A DNA stretch of 64,000 nucleotides, taken from Rhizorhabdus dicambivorans. GTDB taxonomy: Bacteria > Pseudomonadota > Alphaproteobacteria > Sphingomonadales > Sphingomonadaceae. Location: NCBI RefSeq assembly GCF_002355275.1, contig NZ_CP023449.1, forward strand, positions 834,001 through 898,000. The letters are read 5' to 3'. This document shows, piece by piece, positions 17,288-25,478 of this stretch. Both the position numbers and the translations under genes were made by a program. The notes beneath the pieces are model-generated. The model worked only from the letters and a program-made list of their open reading frames with translations. It did no database searches and had not been told where the DNA came from. Each line of letters opens with the position of its first letter. The stretch's first letter is position 1.

Positions 17288-18813
17288 ACCTGGCCCGCTT
17301 AGGATTCCCGTCCCTGTTCTCGGGGGCGAGCTTCTCGCGCGACTTCACCGCGTCGATCGTCGTCTTCCTGGTCGCGCTCCCGCTCTGCATGGGTATCGCG
17401 ATCGCCTCGGGCGTGCCGCCTGAGAAAGGGCTGATCACCGGCATTATCGGCGGCATCGTCGTCGGCGCGCTGGCGGGATCGCCGCTCCAGGTCAGCGGCC
17501 CCGCCGCCGGCCTCGCGGTGATCGTATTCGAACTGGTGCGGGACCATGGCCTTTCGGCGCTCGGCCCGATCCTCGTGCTGGCCGGCGCGATCCAGTTCGT
17601 TGCCGGCGTGTTCCGGATGGGCGGCTGGTTCCGCGCCATCTCGCCGGCGGTGGTCCATGGCATGCTCGCCGGCATCGGTGCGCTGATCGTCGTCGGCCAG
17701 TTCCACGTGCTGTTCGATGCCAAGCCTCTCGCCAACGGGCTTTCCAACCTGGCCGCGATGCCGGCCCGCCTGCTCGGCCTCGGCACCATGAACGTCGCCG
17801 CCGCCGAAATCGCCTTCGCGATCGGCACGCTCACCATCCTGTCGATGCTGGTGTGGGAAAGGGTCCGGCCCGCCTCGATGAAGCTGGTTCCCGGCGCGCT
17901 GATCGGCGTGCTGGTCGGCACGCTCGCTGCCGCCCTGCTAGGACTTCCGATCGTGCGGGTCGATGTGCCCAACTCGATCGTCGCGGCGATCGATGCGCCC
18001 GGCCAAGGCTTTCTCGGCCGGATGATGGAGCCCGCTTTGCTCGTCACCGCGGTCGCCATCGCGTTCATCGCCAGTGCGGAGACCCTGCTCTCGGCCGCCG
18101 CGGTCGATCGGATGCACAACGGCGTCCGCACCGATTACGACAAGGAACTGCGCGCCCAGGGCGTCGGCAATCTGCTCTGCGGCTTCGCCGGCGCGCTGCC
18201 GATGACCGGCGTGATCGTGCGCAGTTCCGCCAATGTCCAGGCAGGCGCGATGACCCGCCTGTCGGCGATCCTCCATGGCGGCTGGCTGCTCGCATTCGTC
18301 GCCTTGCTCCCCTGGCTGCTGCGCGAGATTCCGATGGCGGCGCTTGCCGGGGTCCTGGTCGTCACCGGCTGGCGGCTGGTGTCGGTCTCGCACGTCCGTC
18401 ACCTCTTCCATCATCACGGGCCGCTCCCGGTGGTGATCTGGCTGGCGACCTTCGTGATGGTGGTGGCGACCGACCTGCTGACCGGTGTGCTCGTCGGCCT
18501 CGGTCTATCGCTGCTCGAACTGGTGCCGAACCTGCGCCGCCTCCGGCTCGATGTCCATGAGCGGCATGAGGAGGAGCATAGCGAGATCCGGCTGGCCGGC
18601 GCCGCCACCTTCCTCACCATCCCCAAACTGCTCAAGGCGCTGGAATCGATCCCCGGCCATCGCCGTCAGGTCAGGCTCGACCTGCGCGACGTCCCCGCGA
18701 TCGATCACAGCTCCGCCGAGATGCTGGCCGAATGGATCCAGCGACGACGCTCCGGAGGCACGCAGGTCAATCTTGACGGCGAAGCCCCAGGCCTTCGGCG
18801 CATGGCAGCCTGA
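17284..18813 (+). CDS. SulP-family inorganic anion transporter with STAS domain
   Basis: A 509-residue inner-membrane transporter of the SLC26/SulP family. The membrane part (about residues 20-400) begins with 'DFTASIVVFLVALPLCMGIA', including the family hallmark 'GSPLQVSGPAAGLAVIV', and ends at 'LVGLGLSLLELVPNL'. A cytosolic STAS domain follows ('GAATFLTIPKLLKALESI ... VPAIDHSSAEMLAEW'). Translational coupling to a carbonic anhydrase (ATGA) suggests bicarbonate as substrate, as for BicA/YchM-type proteins, but sulfate or dicarboxylate transport cannot be excluded. Confidence 0.9.
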   Translation: MNLARLGFPSLFSGASFSRDFTASIVVFLVALPLCMGIAIASGVPPEKGLITGIIGGIVVGALAGSPLQVSGPAAGLAVIVFELVRDHGLSALGPILVLAGAIQFVAGVFRMGGWFRAISPAVVHGMLAGIGALIVVGQFHVLFDAKPLANGLSNLAAMPARLLGLGTMNVAAAEIAFAIGTLTILSMLVWERVRPASMKLVPGALIGVLVGTLAAALLGLPIVRVDVPNSIVAAIDAPGQGFLGRMMEPALLVTAVAIAFIASAETLLSAAAVDRMHNGVRTDYDKELRAQGVGNLLCGFAGALPMTGVIVRSSANVQAGAMTRLSAILHGGWLLAFVALLPWLLREIPMAALAGVLVVTGWRLVSVSHVRHLFHHHGPLPVVIWLATFVMVVATDLLTGVLVGLGLSLLELVPNLRRLRLDVHERHEEEHSEIRLAGAATFLTIPKLLKALESIPGHRRQVRLDLRDVPAIDHSSAEMLAEWIQRRRSGGTQVNLDGEAPGLRRMAA

Positions 18814-19116
18814 CCAACCCCCTCGGTGGCCTGATCCCTGGCTTTCAGCCGGGCGCCAATCAGGCTCCCACAAACAGGGCATGATCCGCCACGCCCCCTC
18901 GGGCGGCACGATCACGGCCCCGGTCAGGTGTTGCACCGGCGTCACGCTTCTCCCTCAGGAGCGTGGCGCCGGATCGCAGCAATGATTTGTCACAGATGGG
19001 AAACGTGATGCTGCACCGCATCATCATAATGGCCCCGTCGAGGATGACGCGGCCCGCCTAGAGGAAGCGCAGCTCGGCCAAAGGAGGGACGATCCACAAA
19101 CAAAGGGGATTGTCTT
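18814..19116. other. Intergenic region upstream of TorF-type porin
   Basis: A 303-base gap with no convincing gene. It contains a 16-nt motif at 18979-18994 that recurs with one mismatch upstream of the other porin (21416-21431), and TGCTGCACCG at 19008-19017, related to the elements at 25346 and 25768. An AAGGAGG-like site at 19080-19086 is too far from the porin start to act as its ribosome-binding site; 'aaagggga' at 19101-19108 is better placed. Confidence 0.4.
18979..18994 (+). promoter_or_regulatory. GCAATGATTTGTCACA motif (copy 1)
   Basis: A 16-nt motif 123-138 bases upstream of the TorF-type porin, containing the small dyad TGA-TTTG-TCA. A copy with a single mismatch lies upstream of the neighbouring OprO/P-type porin at 21416-21431. 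Function unknown. Confidence 0.4.
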
Positions 19117-19959
19117 ATGCGTTTCCAGAAACTTACCGCCGCCGTCCTTGCTCTGCTCGCGTCGGCTCCGGCTCTCGCCCAGGAGGAAGAAAAGCTCGTC
19201 ACCGTGTCCGGCAGCGTCGGCCTGGTTTCCGACTACCGCTTCCGCGGCGTCTCGCAGACCGACAAGGAGATGGGCATCCAGGGCGGCATCACGCTTGGCC
19301 ATGCCAGCGGTTTCTATGTCGGCACCTGGGGTTCGAACCTCGCGGGCTGGGGCACGTTCGGCGGCTCGAACACCGAGCTGGACATCTTCGGTGGCTACAA
19401 GGTCCAGTTCGGTGAAGGCATGGCGCTCGATGCCGGCCTGACCTGGTACATGTATCCGGGCGGCGCCGACAAGACCGACTTCGCGGAGCTCTACGCCAAG
19501 CTGAGCGGCGCGGTCGGCCCGGTCAACCTGCTCGGCGGCGTCGCCTATGCGCCCAAGCAGCAGGCGCTCGGCCGCTGGTATTTCTCGGGCGCCTCCGCTG
19601 CGACCGGTGTCTTTGACGCGCCGGGCGACAAGGAGGACAATCTCTACATCTGGGCCGATATCTCCAGCACCATCCCGGACACGCCGATCACGCTGAAGGG
19701 CCATATCGGTTATTCGGACGGCAATAGCGGCCTTGGCCCGAACGGAACCAGCGTTGCTCCGACGGGCAAATATGTCGACTGGCTGGTGGGCGTGGACTTC
19801 GCGGTTCCGACAACCCCGCTGACCGTCGGTGTCGCCTATGTCGACACCAACATCACCAAGGCGGAATCGGCTTATCTGCTGCCGAATTTCTCCTCGACCA
19901 AGAACGGCTCGTCGATCGCGAGCGGCAAGGTCGTGCTGTCGCTGACGGCCGCTTTCTAA
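19117..19959 (+). CDS. TorF-family putative porin
   Basis: A 280-residue outer-membrane beta-barrel protein. Signal peptide at residues 1-21 ('LALLASAPALAQ'), then 'SGSVGLVSDYRFRGVSQTDK', the typical start of the TorF (Gcw_chp) family, followed by alternating aromatic strands ('FYVGTWGSNLAGWG', 'LTWYMYPGG') and a final strand ending in Phe, the outer-membrane assembly signal. Family members are proposed porins induced with TonB-type uptake. It is convergent with a second porin and separated from it by a bidirectional terminator. Confidence 0.9.
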   Translation: MRFQKLTAAVLALLASAPALAQEEEKLVTVSGSVGLVSDYRFRGVSQTDKEMGIQGGITLGHASGFYVGTWGSNLAGWGTFGGSNTELDIFGGYKVQFGEGMALDAGLTWYMYPGGADKTDFAELYAKLSGAVGPVNLLGGVAYAPKQQALGRWYFSGASAATGVFDAPGDKEDNLYIWADISSTIPDTPITLKGHIGYSDGNSGLGPNGTSVAPTGKYVDWLVGVDFAVPTTPLTVGVAYVDTNITKAESAYLLPNFSSTKNGSSIASGKVVLSLTAAF

Positions 19960-19973
19960 GCGCCCTTCCCACC

Positions 19974-20005
19974 ACCGTCGCCCTGGTCTCGGCCGGGGCG
20001 ACGGT
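19974..20005. terminator. Bidirectional terminator between two porins
   Basis: Perfect 10-bp stem ACCGTCGCCC / GGGCGACGGT with a 12-base loop in the 54-base gap between the convergent TorF and OprO/P-type porin genes. There is no long T-run, but position and stem strength support termination in both directions. Confidence 0.6.
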
Positions 20006-20013
20006 GCCGAGGA

Positions 20014-21363
20014 TCAGAAATCCAGTTCCATCCGCGCGCCGGTGACGTGCAGGCCATAGTCGCGCCGGCCCGCCGCCGCGATCGCCGCGCCGTCATAGGC
20101 CAGATAGGCGTGGTTTAGGTTGAAGCGCAGATATTCGATGGGCGTCCAGACCAGCCCCGCGATGACCGCATTCTGCCGCCCGCCGCGTATCGGCCCCGAA
20201 TCGAGGTCGAGATAGTCGTAGCGCAGATTGATCTGCACCGCGCCGATCCCGTTCTTGCCTAATGGGGAAGAGGGCTTGGCGCCGCCGAAGATGCCGCTGC
20301 GATAGGGGCGGCTGTCGTCGGTCAGATAGACGCCCAGCTCGGCATAGCCGCCGAAGAAGCGGCGGTTCGGCCCCGGGCCGATCGCCTCCAGCCAATGGGC
20401 CTCCGCCGCCGCGTGCCAGCGGCCCCGCACCGCCGCCAGCTCCAGCCCGTAATGCAGCTCGCGCTCGATGCGCAGGGCCGGCGTCGCCAGCACCCGGCTG
20501 TTGCTGCTGTGCAGATAGGGGCGCTGGCGGTAGCGGACCGGGTTCTCGGCCAGCCGGTTGAGTTCGCGCAGATGCGCGGAGCCTCCGAAATGCAGCTGTG
20601 TCCCGCCCGCCTTGGGCGCATAGACGGCGCGGCCGTCCAGGCTGAAACTGTCATTCTCGTCGCCACCGTCGGGGCCGTCGCTGCTGTCGGCCAGCGCGTC
20701 GATATCGTCGCTGAAGACGCCGGCCTGCAGCAGCACGTCCCCCTTCCGATACTGTAACGCGATACCCATCCGCCGCTCGAAGCCGAAGGCGTCGGTGAAG
20801 GCGGCGCGCTCCATCACCGAACCGGTCGTGTCGCCCACAAGTTCGTCGAGCGACTGGAACTGATTCTGGTTGCCGATCGCCACCTGCCAGGGCCCCTTCT
20901 CCCAGGTGACGAAGGTATCGACCAGGTCGACGGCATTGTCCGACAGCTCCAGCTCCAGCTTGTAGCCGAAGCCGCTGCCCAGCTTTCCCTCGCCGCCGAG
21001 CCGTATCCGCCGCACCTCGTTTGACAAGCCGAGGCCCCGGTCGTTCAGTCCCCTCGGCGTCGAGACATGGCCAAGATCGGTCTGGATGCGGCCCTTCACC
21101 TTGAAGCTGCGATCCTCGCTGGTGAACTGGGGCGATCCCTTCCAGCCGATGGCGGTGGCGGCCGGCTTGGCGGTGGCGGGCGGCGCGGCAGGTGCTTCCC
21201 CGCCCAGCTTCGCCTCGATCGCGGCAAGCCGGGCGCGCAGCCCGCGCACCTCCTCGCGCAACGCTTCGGCCTCGGCGTCGGACAGCGGGGCGGCGGCGAT
21301 GGGGGCCGCCAGCAGCGAAGCCGTTCCGGCCAGCAGCATGCGAAAAGATGGGGCGATGCTCAT
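20014..21363 (-). CDS. OprO/OprP-family phosphate-selective-type porin
   Basis: A 449-residue outer-membrane porin. Signal peptide ('MLLAGTASLLAAPIAAAP'), then a short coiled coil 'EALREEVRGLRARLAAIEAKL' near residues 33-55 that likely trimerises, an Ala/Pro linker, and a 16-strand-type barrel starting at 'RSFKVKGRIQTDLGHV', with 'VDTFVTWEKGPWQVAIGNQNQ' typical of PF07396. It ends 'ARMELDF' with the C-terminal Phe needed for assembly. Anion or phosphate preference is a family-level guess; no Pho box was found upstream. It is convergent with the TorF porin. Confidence 0.88.
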   Translation of the reverse strand: MSIAPSFRMLLAGTASLLAAPIAAAPLSDAEAEALREEVRGLRARLAAIEAKLGGEAPAAPPATAKPAATAIGWKGSPQFTSEDRSFKVKGRIQTDLGHVSTPRGLNDRGLGLSNEVRRIRLGGEGKLGSGFGYKLELELSDNAVDLVDTFVTWEKGPWQVAIGNQNQFQSLDELVGDTTGSVMERAAFTDAFGFERRMGIALQYRKGDVLLQAGVFSDDIDALADSSDGPDGGDENDSFSLDGRAVYAPKAGGTQLHFGGSAHLRELNRLAENPVRYRQRPYLHSSNSRVLATPALRIERELHYGLELAAVRGRWHAAAEAHWLEAIGPGPNRRFFGGYAELGVYLTDDSRPYRSGIFGGAKPSSPLGKNGIGAVQINLRYDYLDLDSGPIRGGRQNAVIAGLVWTPIEYLRFNLNHAYLAYDGAAIAAAGRRDYGLHVTGARMELDF

Positions 21364-21415
21364 GGCCCCGCCGATCCGAGCCCTTTATGTCATTTTTGGT
21401 GCGGTGGCCCGTCCG

Positions 21416-21431
21416 GCAATGATTTGTCGCA
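21416..21431 (+). promoter_or_regulatory. GCAATGATTTGTCGCA motif (copy 2)
   Basis: Second copy of the porin-associated motif, 53-68 bases upstream of the OprO/P-type porin start but in opposite orientation to that gene. This would be compatible with a dyad-binding regulator. Confidence 0.4.
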
Positions 21432-21464
21432 AAAGGCCACGATTTTGCCTTTATCGGGGCCGGG

Positions 21465-22106
21465 TCAACCTTGGGCCGCGCGGTGGCGATCGAGTGCGAT
21501 CAGCAACCCTGCCGCCTCGGCCGGAACGATCGCATCCTCCCAGTGGCGCCCGCCCGGTTCTGCGATCCGGAAGGCCCAGGGATCGGGAGCGCCATCCCGG
21601 TGGCGCGCGGCGATGGCGCGGAGTTCCTCCTCGCCGATCGAGAACACGATATGCCGGGTGTGCGCGCAGGGGCCCAGATTGTCCTCATTGGGGCAGAAGC
21701 TCTCGCCGTCGCGCGCCTCGATCAGCCCGCCGACCCGCAGCCCGTCGGGCGCCTCGTAGCTTGCCGCTGCGTAGCCGCGCCGATCGCGGGCATGGGCGCC
21801 CCAATAGAGGATGCGCTGGTGGACTTCGTAACGCACGGCGCCGGTCCGCCAGTCGATCACGGCGCGCAGATGGTTGTCGCTCAGCAGGTGGCGGATCGGC
21901 GAGACCCGGCTCGGCACATGGCCCGCCTCGGTCGACAGGATGGTGCGGCGCGCGCCGGGGTCATGCTTCAGAGTCGCCGTGGCGCCGAACGCTTCCGGCG
22001 TCATCGCCCGCAGCCGTTCCGGCAGGTCGGCGGCCGGGGCCGTCGTCGCCCCCAGTATCGCCGCCAGCCCCGCCGACATGATCGTTGCCCTGATCCTGGA
22101 TCGCAC
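21465..22106 (-). CDS. Secreted protein of unknown function
   Basis: About 213 residues; I do not recognise the family. With the GTG start at 22106 it has a good signal peptide: Arg-rich n-region (VRSRIRA), hydrophobic core 'MSAGLAAILGATTAPAA', and cleavage before Asp. A GGGGTGG stretch precedes this GTG; ATGs at 22148 and 22127 are in frame but lack a ribosome-binding site. The mature part is mixed alpha/beta with two cysteines ('ESFCPNEDNLGPCAHTRH') that could be disulfide-bonded. It is divergent from the CHASE3 kinase operon, and identical 19-bp repeats lie before each gene, which suggests co-regulation. Confidence 0.6.
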   Translation of the reverse strand: MRSRIRATIMSAGLAAILGATTAPAADLPERLRAMTPEAFGATATLKHDPGARRTILSTEAGHVPSRVSPIRHLLSDNHLRAVIDWRTGAVRYEVHQRILYWGAHARDRRGYAAASYEAPDGLRVGGLIEARDGESFCPNEDNLGPCAHTRHIVFSIGEEELRAIAARHRDGAPDPWAFRIAEPGGRHWEDAIVPAEAAGLLIALDRHRAAQG

Positions 22107-22151
22107 CGTCCACCCCGCCTTTCGCATCGGATCGGTGATGGCGTTCATGCC

Positions 22152-22170
22152 TTGCGCCAGCTTGGCGCGA
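22152..22170. promoter_or_regulatory. 19-bp palindrome-containing repeat, copy 1
   Basis: The sequence TTGCGCCAGCTTGGCGCGA contains the dyad GCGCCA-GCT-TGGCGC. An identical 19-bp copy is at 22293-22311 in the same divergent intergenic region. This copy lies about 46-64 bases upstream of the secreted-protein start. Candidate operator. Confidence 0.6.
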
Positions 22171-22292
22171 TTGCGACAAAGCGTTGCTGATGCGTGCGTG
22201 TGGGGCCCGCCTTCCCGGCTCGACGCGGGGATGGAAGCTTCGAAGCTCTCCAACGTGGCCTTGGCGACACTTGGAGCGTGCGGGACCGCACA

Positions 22293-22311
22293 TTGCGCCA
22301 GCTTGGCGCGA
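22293..22311. promoter_or_regulatory. 19-bp palindrome-containing repeat, copy 2
   Basis: Identical to 22152-22170 and 20-38 bases upstream of the CHASE3 kinase start, a position that would block its promoter or leader. The two sites are 141 bp apart centre to centre, which would allow cooperative or looping repression. Confidence 0.6.
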
Positions 22312-22330
22312 AATCATTTGGCAGGCTGGG

Positions 22331-23845
22331 ATGCGGCGGTTACGCACGCTGCCGATGAAAGCCCCGGAGCAGACAGAAGAGCGTCAGGCGGAACGGCGTT
22401 TTGCTCGCACCGTCCTGCTCCTGATCATCCTCGGCTTTGCCTTGGTTATGCTGGCCGGCCTTTCCGCGGTCGGGATGATTTTCCGCACCGAGGAACAGGT
22501 CCGCTGGGTCGATCACACCCAGCAGGTCGAGAGCGAGGTGCGCACCATCCGGCTTGCCCTGGAGGAGATGCGTAGCGCCCGGCGCGGCGTCGTGCTGAAG
22601 ATTCGCTACGATTCGGGCGCGACCTATGATGAGGCGTCGGGCCGCCTGTTCCGCGCGATCGAGGGGACGGCGGCCCTGACCCGCGACAATCCCGCGCAGC
22701 AGGCCGATGTCCGCCGGATTCGGGCGCTGAGCGCCACGCTAGATCGGCTGTTCCGCCTGTCGATGGTGCCGAACCAGCTCAGCTCGGACGAGGCCGTCCT
22801 GGAACGCCAGCAGCTTGCCGGCCAAGTCGAGGCGATGGCGGAGAAGATGCTGCGGGCGGAGCGGCGCCTGCTGGACGAGCGCGCCGCCGCGCGCGACCGC
22901 AGCGTCACCATCTTCTTCGTCGTGCTCGGCGTCTCCGGCGTGCTGCTGCTGCTGGTGGCGGGCGGCTCGATCTGGGTGATCCGCCGCTACACCGGCCAGC
23001 TCCTCGCCTCGCGGGAGGAGCTGCGCCAACTCAACGAGAATCTCGAGGATGCGGTCGCGGAGCGGACCACCGACCTGCGCCGCGCCAATGACGAGATCCA
23101 GCGCTTCGCCTATATCGTCAGCCACGACCTGCGCTCGCCGCTCGTCAACGTCATGGGCTTCACCGCCGAACTGGAGGAAGCGATCAAGCCGCTCCAGGGG
23201 CTGATCGAGCGGGCCGATGAAAACCATCCAGGGCTGGTCGACGCGGAGATGCGTTCGGCCGTGTGGGAGGATCTGCCCGAGGCGGTCGGCTTCATCCGCA
23301 CCTCGACCGAGAAGATGGACCGGCTGATCAATGCCATCCTGCGGCTGTCGCGTGAGGGGCGGCGTGCGATCACGCCCGAGCGGCTCGATCTCGCCGCGAT
23401 GGCGCGCGGCGTTATCGATGCGCTCCGGCACCGGATCGATGAGCTTGGCGTCAAGGTCACGACTTCCGATCAGCTGCCTGATCTGGTCAGCGACCGGCTG
23501 GCGCTCGAGCAGATTTTGTCGAATCTCGTCGAGAACGCCGTCAAATATCTGAAACCGGGCCGTCCCGGCGAAGTCTGGATCGGCGGGCGCGCGGAGCATG
23601 GCCGGGTGTTGATCGAGGTCCGCGACAATGGCCGCGGCATCGATCCACGCGATCATGAACGCGTGTTCGAGCTGTTCCGCCGTTCGGGCGAGCAGGATCA
23701 GCCGGGCGAAGGGATAGGCCTCGCCCATGTCCGTGCCCTTGCCTATCGGCTGGGCGGCACCATCTCCGTGGAATCGGAGCTTGACCAGGGCGCCACCTTC
23801 ATCGTCAACCTGCCGGCATCCTTTGCCGGCGAGCGCGCCGCATGA
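22331..23845 (+). CDS. CHASE3-domain sensor histidine kinase
   Basis: About 504 residues. TM1 (about 24-48, 'TVLLLIILGFALVMLAG') and TM2 (about 193-215) bracket a CHASE3-type four-helix sensor ('VRWVDHTQQVESEVRTIRLA ... RSARRGVVLKIRY'). A coiled coil ('LRQLNENLEDAVAERTTDLR') follows. The catalytic core has H-box 'FAYIVSHDLRSPLVNVMGF', N-box 'LSNLVENAVKYL', 'VRDNGRGIDP' and 'GEGIGLAHVRAL'. Start chosen at 22331 because the sensor topology begins there; the frame is open upstream to 22184. It is followed by a CheY-like protein and a second kinase, forming a phosphorelay-like operon. Confidence 0.9.
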   Translation: MRRLRTLPMKAPEQTEERQAERRFARTVLLLIILGFALVMLAGLSAVGMIFRTEEQVRWVDHTQQVESEVRTIRLALEEMRSARRGVVLKIRYDSGATYDEASGRLFRAIEGTAALTRDNPAQQADVRRIRALSATLDRLFRLSMVPNQLSSDEAVLERQQLAGQVEAMAEKMLRAERRLLDERAAARDRSVTIFFVVLGVSGVLLLLVAGGSIWVIRRYTGQLLASREELRQLNENLEDAVAERTTDLRRANDEIQRFAYIVSHDLRSPLVNVMGFTAELEEAIKPLQGLIERADENHPGLVDAEMRSAVWEDLPEAVGFIRTSTEKMDRLINAILRLSREGRRAITPERLDLAAMARGVIDALRHRIDELGVKVTTSDQLPDLVSDRLALEQILSNLVENAVKYLKPGRPGEVWIGGRAEHGRVLIEVRDNGRGIDPRDHERVFELFRRSGEQDQPGEGIGLAHVRALAYRLGGTISVESELDQGATFIVNLPASFAGERAA

Positions 23846-23868
23846 ATCCTTAAGGGGGATCGCAAGCC

Positions 23869-24315
23869 ATGAATGCCCAGCAAGCCGTGAACATCGTCAT
23901 GATCGAGGATGACGAGGGCCACGCCCGCCTGATCGAGAAGAACATCCGGCGCGCCGGCATATCCAATCCCATCCATCATTTCGTCGATGGCACCTCGGGG
24001 CTGCGCTTCCTGTTCGACGCGCCCGAGGGGCCGGCCCGCAACGGCCCGGCGCTGGTGCTGCTCGATCTCAACCTGCCCGACATGAGCGGCACCGACATAT
24101 TGGCGAAGATCAAGGGCGAGGGGAGCCCGCTCAAGCGCGCGCCAGTCGTGGTGCTGACCACCACCGACGACAAGGTGGAGATACAGCGCTGCTACGATCT
24201 GGGCTGCAACGTCTACATCACCAAGCCGGTGAACTATGAGAATTTCGCCGCGGCGATCCGCCAGCTCGGCCTGTTCCTCTCGGTCATCCAGGTTCCCGAT
24301 CTCGAAGAGAAGTGA
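23869..24315 (+). CDS. Single-domain response regulator (Rcp1/CheY-like)
   Basis: A 148-residue stand-alone receiver without output domain. Acidic residues 'IEDDEGHARLIEKNI', phospho-Asp in 'LVLLDLNLPDMSG', Thr/Lys switch in 'VVVLTTTD' and 'VYITKPVN'. The sequence pattern is that of Rcp1, the receiver partner of phytochrome-like kinases. AAGGGGG lies before the start. Between two kinases, it probably takes phosphate from the CHASE3 kinase and passes it on or acts by protein contact (inference). Confidence 0.93.
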   Translation: MNAQQAVNIVMIEDDEGHARLIEKNIRRAGISNPIHHFVDGTSGLRFLFDAPEGPARNGPALVLLDLNLPDMSGTDILAKIKGEGSPLKRAPVVVLTTTDDKVEIQRCYDLGCNVYITKPVNYENFAAAIRQLGLFLSVIQVPDLEEK

Positions 24316-25352
24316 TGCACGAAACGCCGCCCGCGATCCTCTATATCGACGATGACGAAGGCCTGCGCCGGCTGACGGCGCGCGCGCTGCGCCGCCTCGG
24401 CTATCGGGTCGAGCTGGCGGCGGGCGGGGCGGAGGGCGTCGCGATGGCGGCGGCCGACCGCTTCGATCTGGTCGCCGTCGATCATTACATGCCGGGGCAG
24501 GACGGGCTGCAGACCTTGTCGGCGCTCAAGAAGCTCGATGCGCCGCCGCCCGTCATCTTCGTCACCGGATCGGACGAGAGCCAGCTTGCCGTGGCCGCGC
24601 TCAAGGCCGGGGCGATCGACTATGTCGTGAAGACCGTCAACGCCGACTATTTCGATCTGCTCGGCCAGGCGATCGCCCAGGCGCTGGCCACGGTCAGCCT
24701 GCGGCGCGAGAAGGAGGCTGCCGAGCAGCAGCTGCGCGAAAGCCACGCCCGGCTGGAGATGCTGCTCCACGAGGTCAACCACCGCGTCGCTAACAGTCTC
24801 CAGCTCGTCTCGGCCTTCGTCCATATGCAGGCGCGCCAGCTCGACGAGGCCGAAAGCGTCGCCCGCGCCGCGCTCGACGATACCCAGCGTCGCATCGCCG
24901 CGATCGCACAGGTCCACAAGCGCCTCTATACCTCGGATTCGGTCGAGGCGGTCGACATGGCGGATTATCTCGCCTCGCTGGTCGATGAGCTGGGCGAGAC
25001 CTGGTCGACGCCCCGCGCGCCACGCCACATCCGGCTCGCCTGCGAACCGTTGAGGCTGGCCACCGACAAGGCGGTCGCGCTCGGCATCATCGTAACCGAA
25101 CTGGTGACCAACGCCTGCAAATATGCCTATCCCGATGATGGCCCGGGCGAGGTGCGTGTCGCACTGTCCGATGCCGGGGAGGAGTTTGCGCTCAGGGTGG
25201 AGGATGACGGCTGCGGCATGGCGTCGGGCGCCGCCCAGGGCACCGGCCTCGGCACCCGGCTGATCCGGGCGATGGCCCAAACGCTCAAGGCCCGGCTCGA
25301 CTATGCCCCCACCGAGCGGGGCGTTCATGTGGTCCTTCTGGCTTCGCAATGA
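24315..25352 (+). CDS. Receiver - HWE/HisKA_2 hybrid histidine kinase
   Basis: A 345-residue cytosolic protein with an N-terminal receiver ('LYIDDDEGLRRLTARALRRL', phospho-Asp in 'LVAVDHYMPGQDG', Lys in 'YVVKTVN') and a C-terminal HisKA_2/HWE kinase: 'LLHEVNHRVANSLQLVSAFV' with the phospho-acceptor His, 'VTELVTNACKYAYP', 'VEDDGCGM', 'GTGLGTRLIR'. The ATG overlaps the preceding stop (TGATG). In alphaproteobacteria this kinase class often feeds the PhyR/EcfG general stress pathway; no phyR is in the window, so that link is only a suggestion. Its stop codon lies inside the first 30-nt repeat. Confidence 0.9.
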   Translation: MHETPPAILYIDDDEGLRRLTARALRRLGYRVELAAGGAEGVAMAAADRFDLVAVDHYMPGQDGLQTLSALKKLDAPPPVIFVTGSDESQLAVAALKAGAIDYVVKTVNADYFDLLGQAIAQALATVSLRREKEAAEQQLRESHARLEMLLHEVNHRVANSLQLVSAFVHMQARQLDEAESVARAALDDTQRRIAAIAQVHKRLYTSDSVEAVDMADYLASLVDELGETWSTPRAPRHIRLACEPLRLATDKAVALGIIVTELVTNACKYAYPDDGPGEVRVALSDAGEEFALRVEDDGCGMASGAAQGTGLGTRLIRAMAQTLKARLDYAPTERGVHVVLLASQ

Positions 25353-25375
25353 CCTTGTTGCTGCACGGTTCGCCG
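25346..25375 (+). repeat. 30-nt direct repeat, copy A
   Basis: Begins GCAATGACC and ends TGCTGCACGGTTCGCCG, with four variable bases between. It matches 25768-25797 at 26 of 30 positions. It starts inside the kinase stop region and lies about 105 bases before the small membrane-protein gene. The 3' part can fold with a TTCG loop. Probably a shared upstream regulatory element. Confidence 0.6.
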
Positions 25376-25478
25376 CAGCATTAGCCTGCCCGCCGACGTC
25401 GTTCCGGGGACGCCTGTTGACCGACTCAGCTCTCGCATGATGGGTGCGGCGCAGCATTTTGCGGGGGAAAACTGGATC

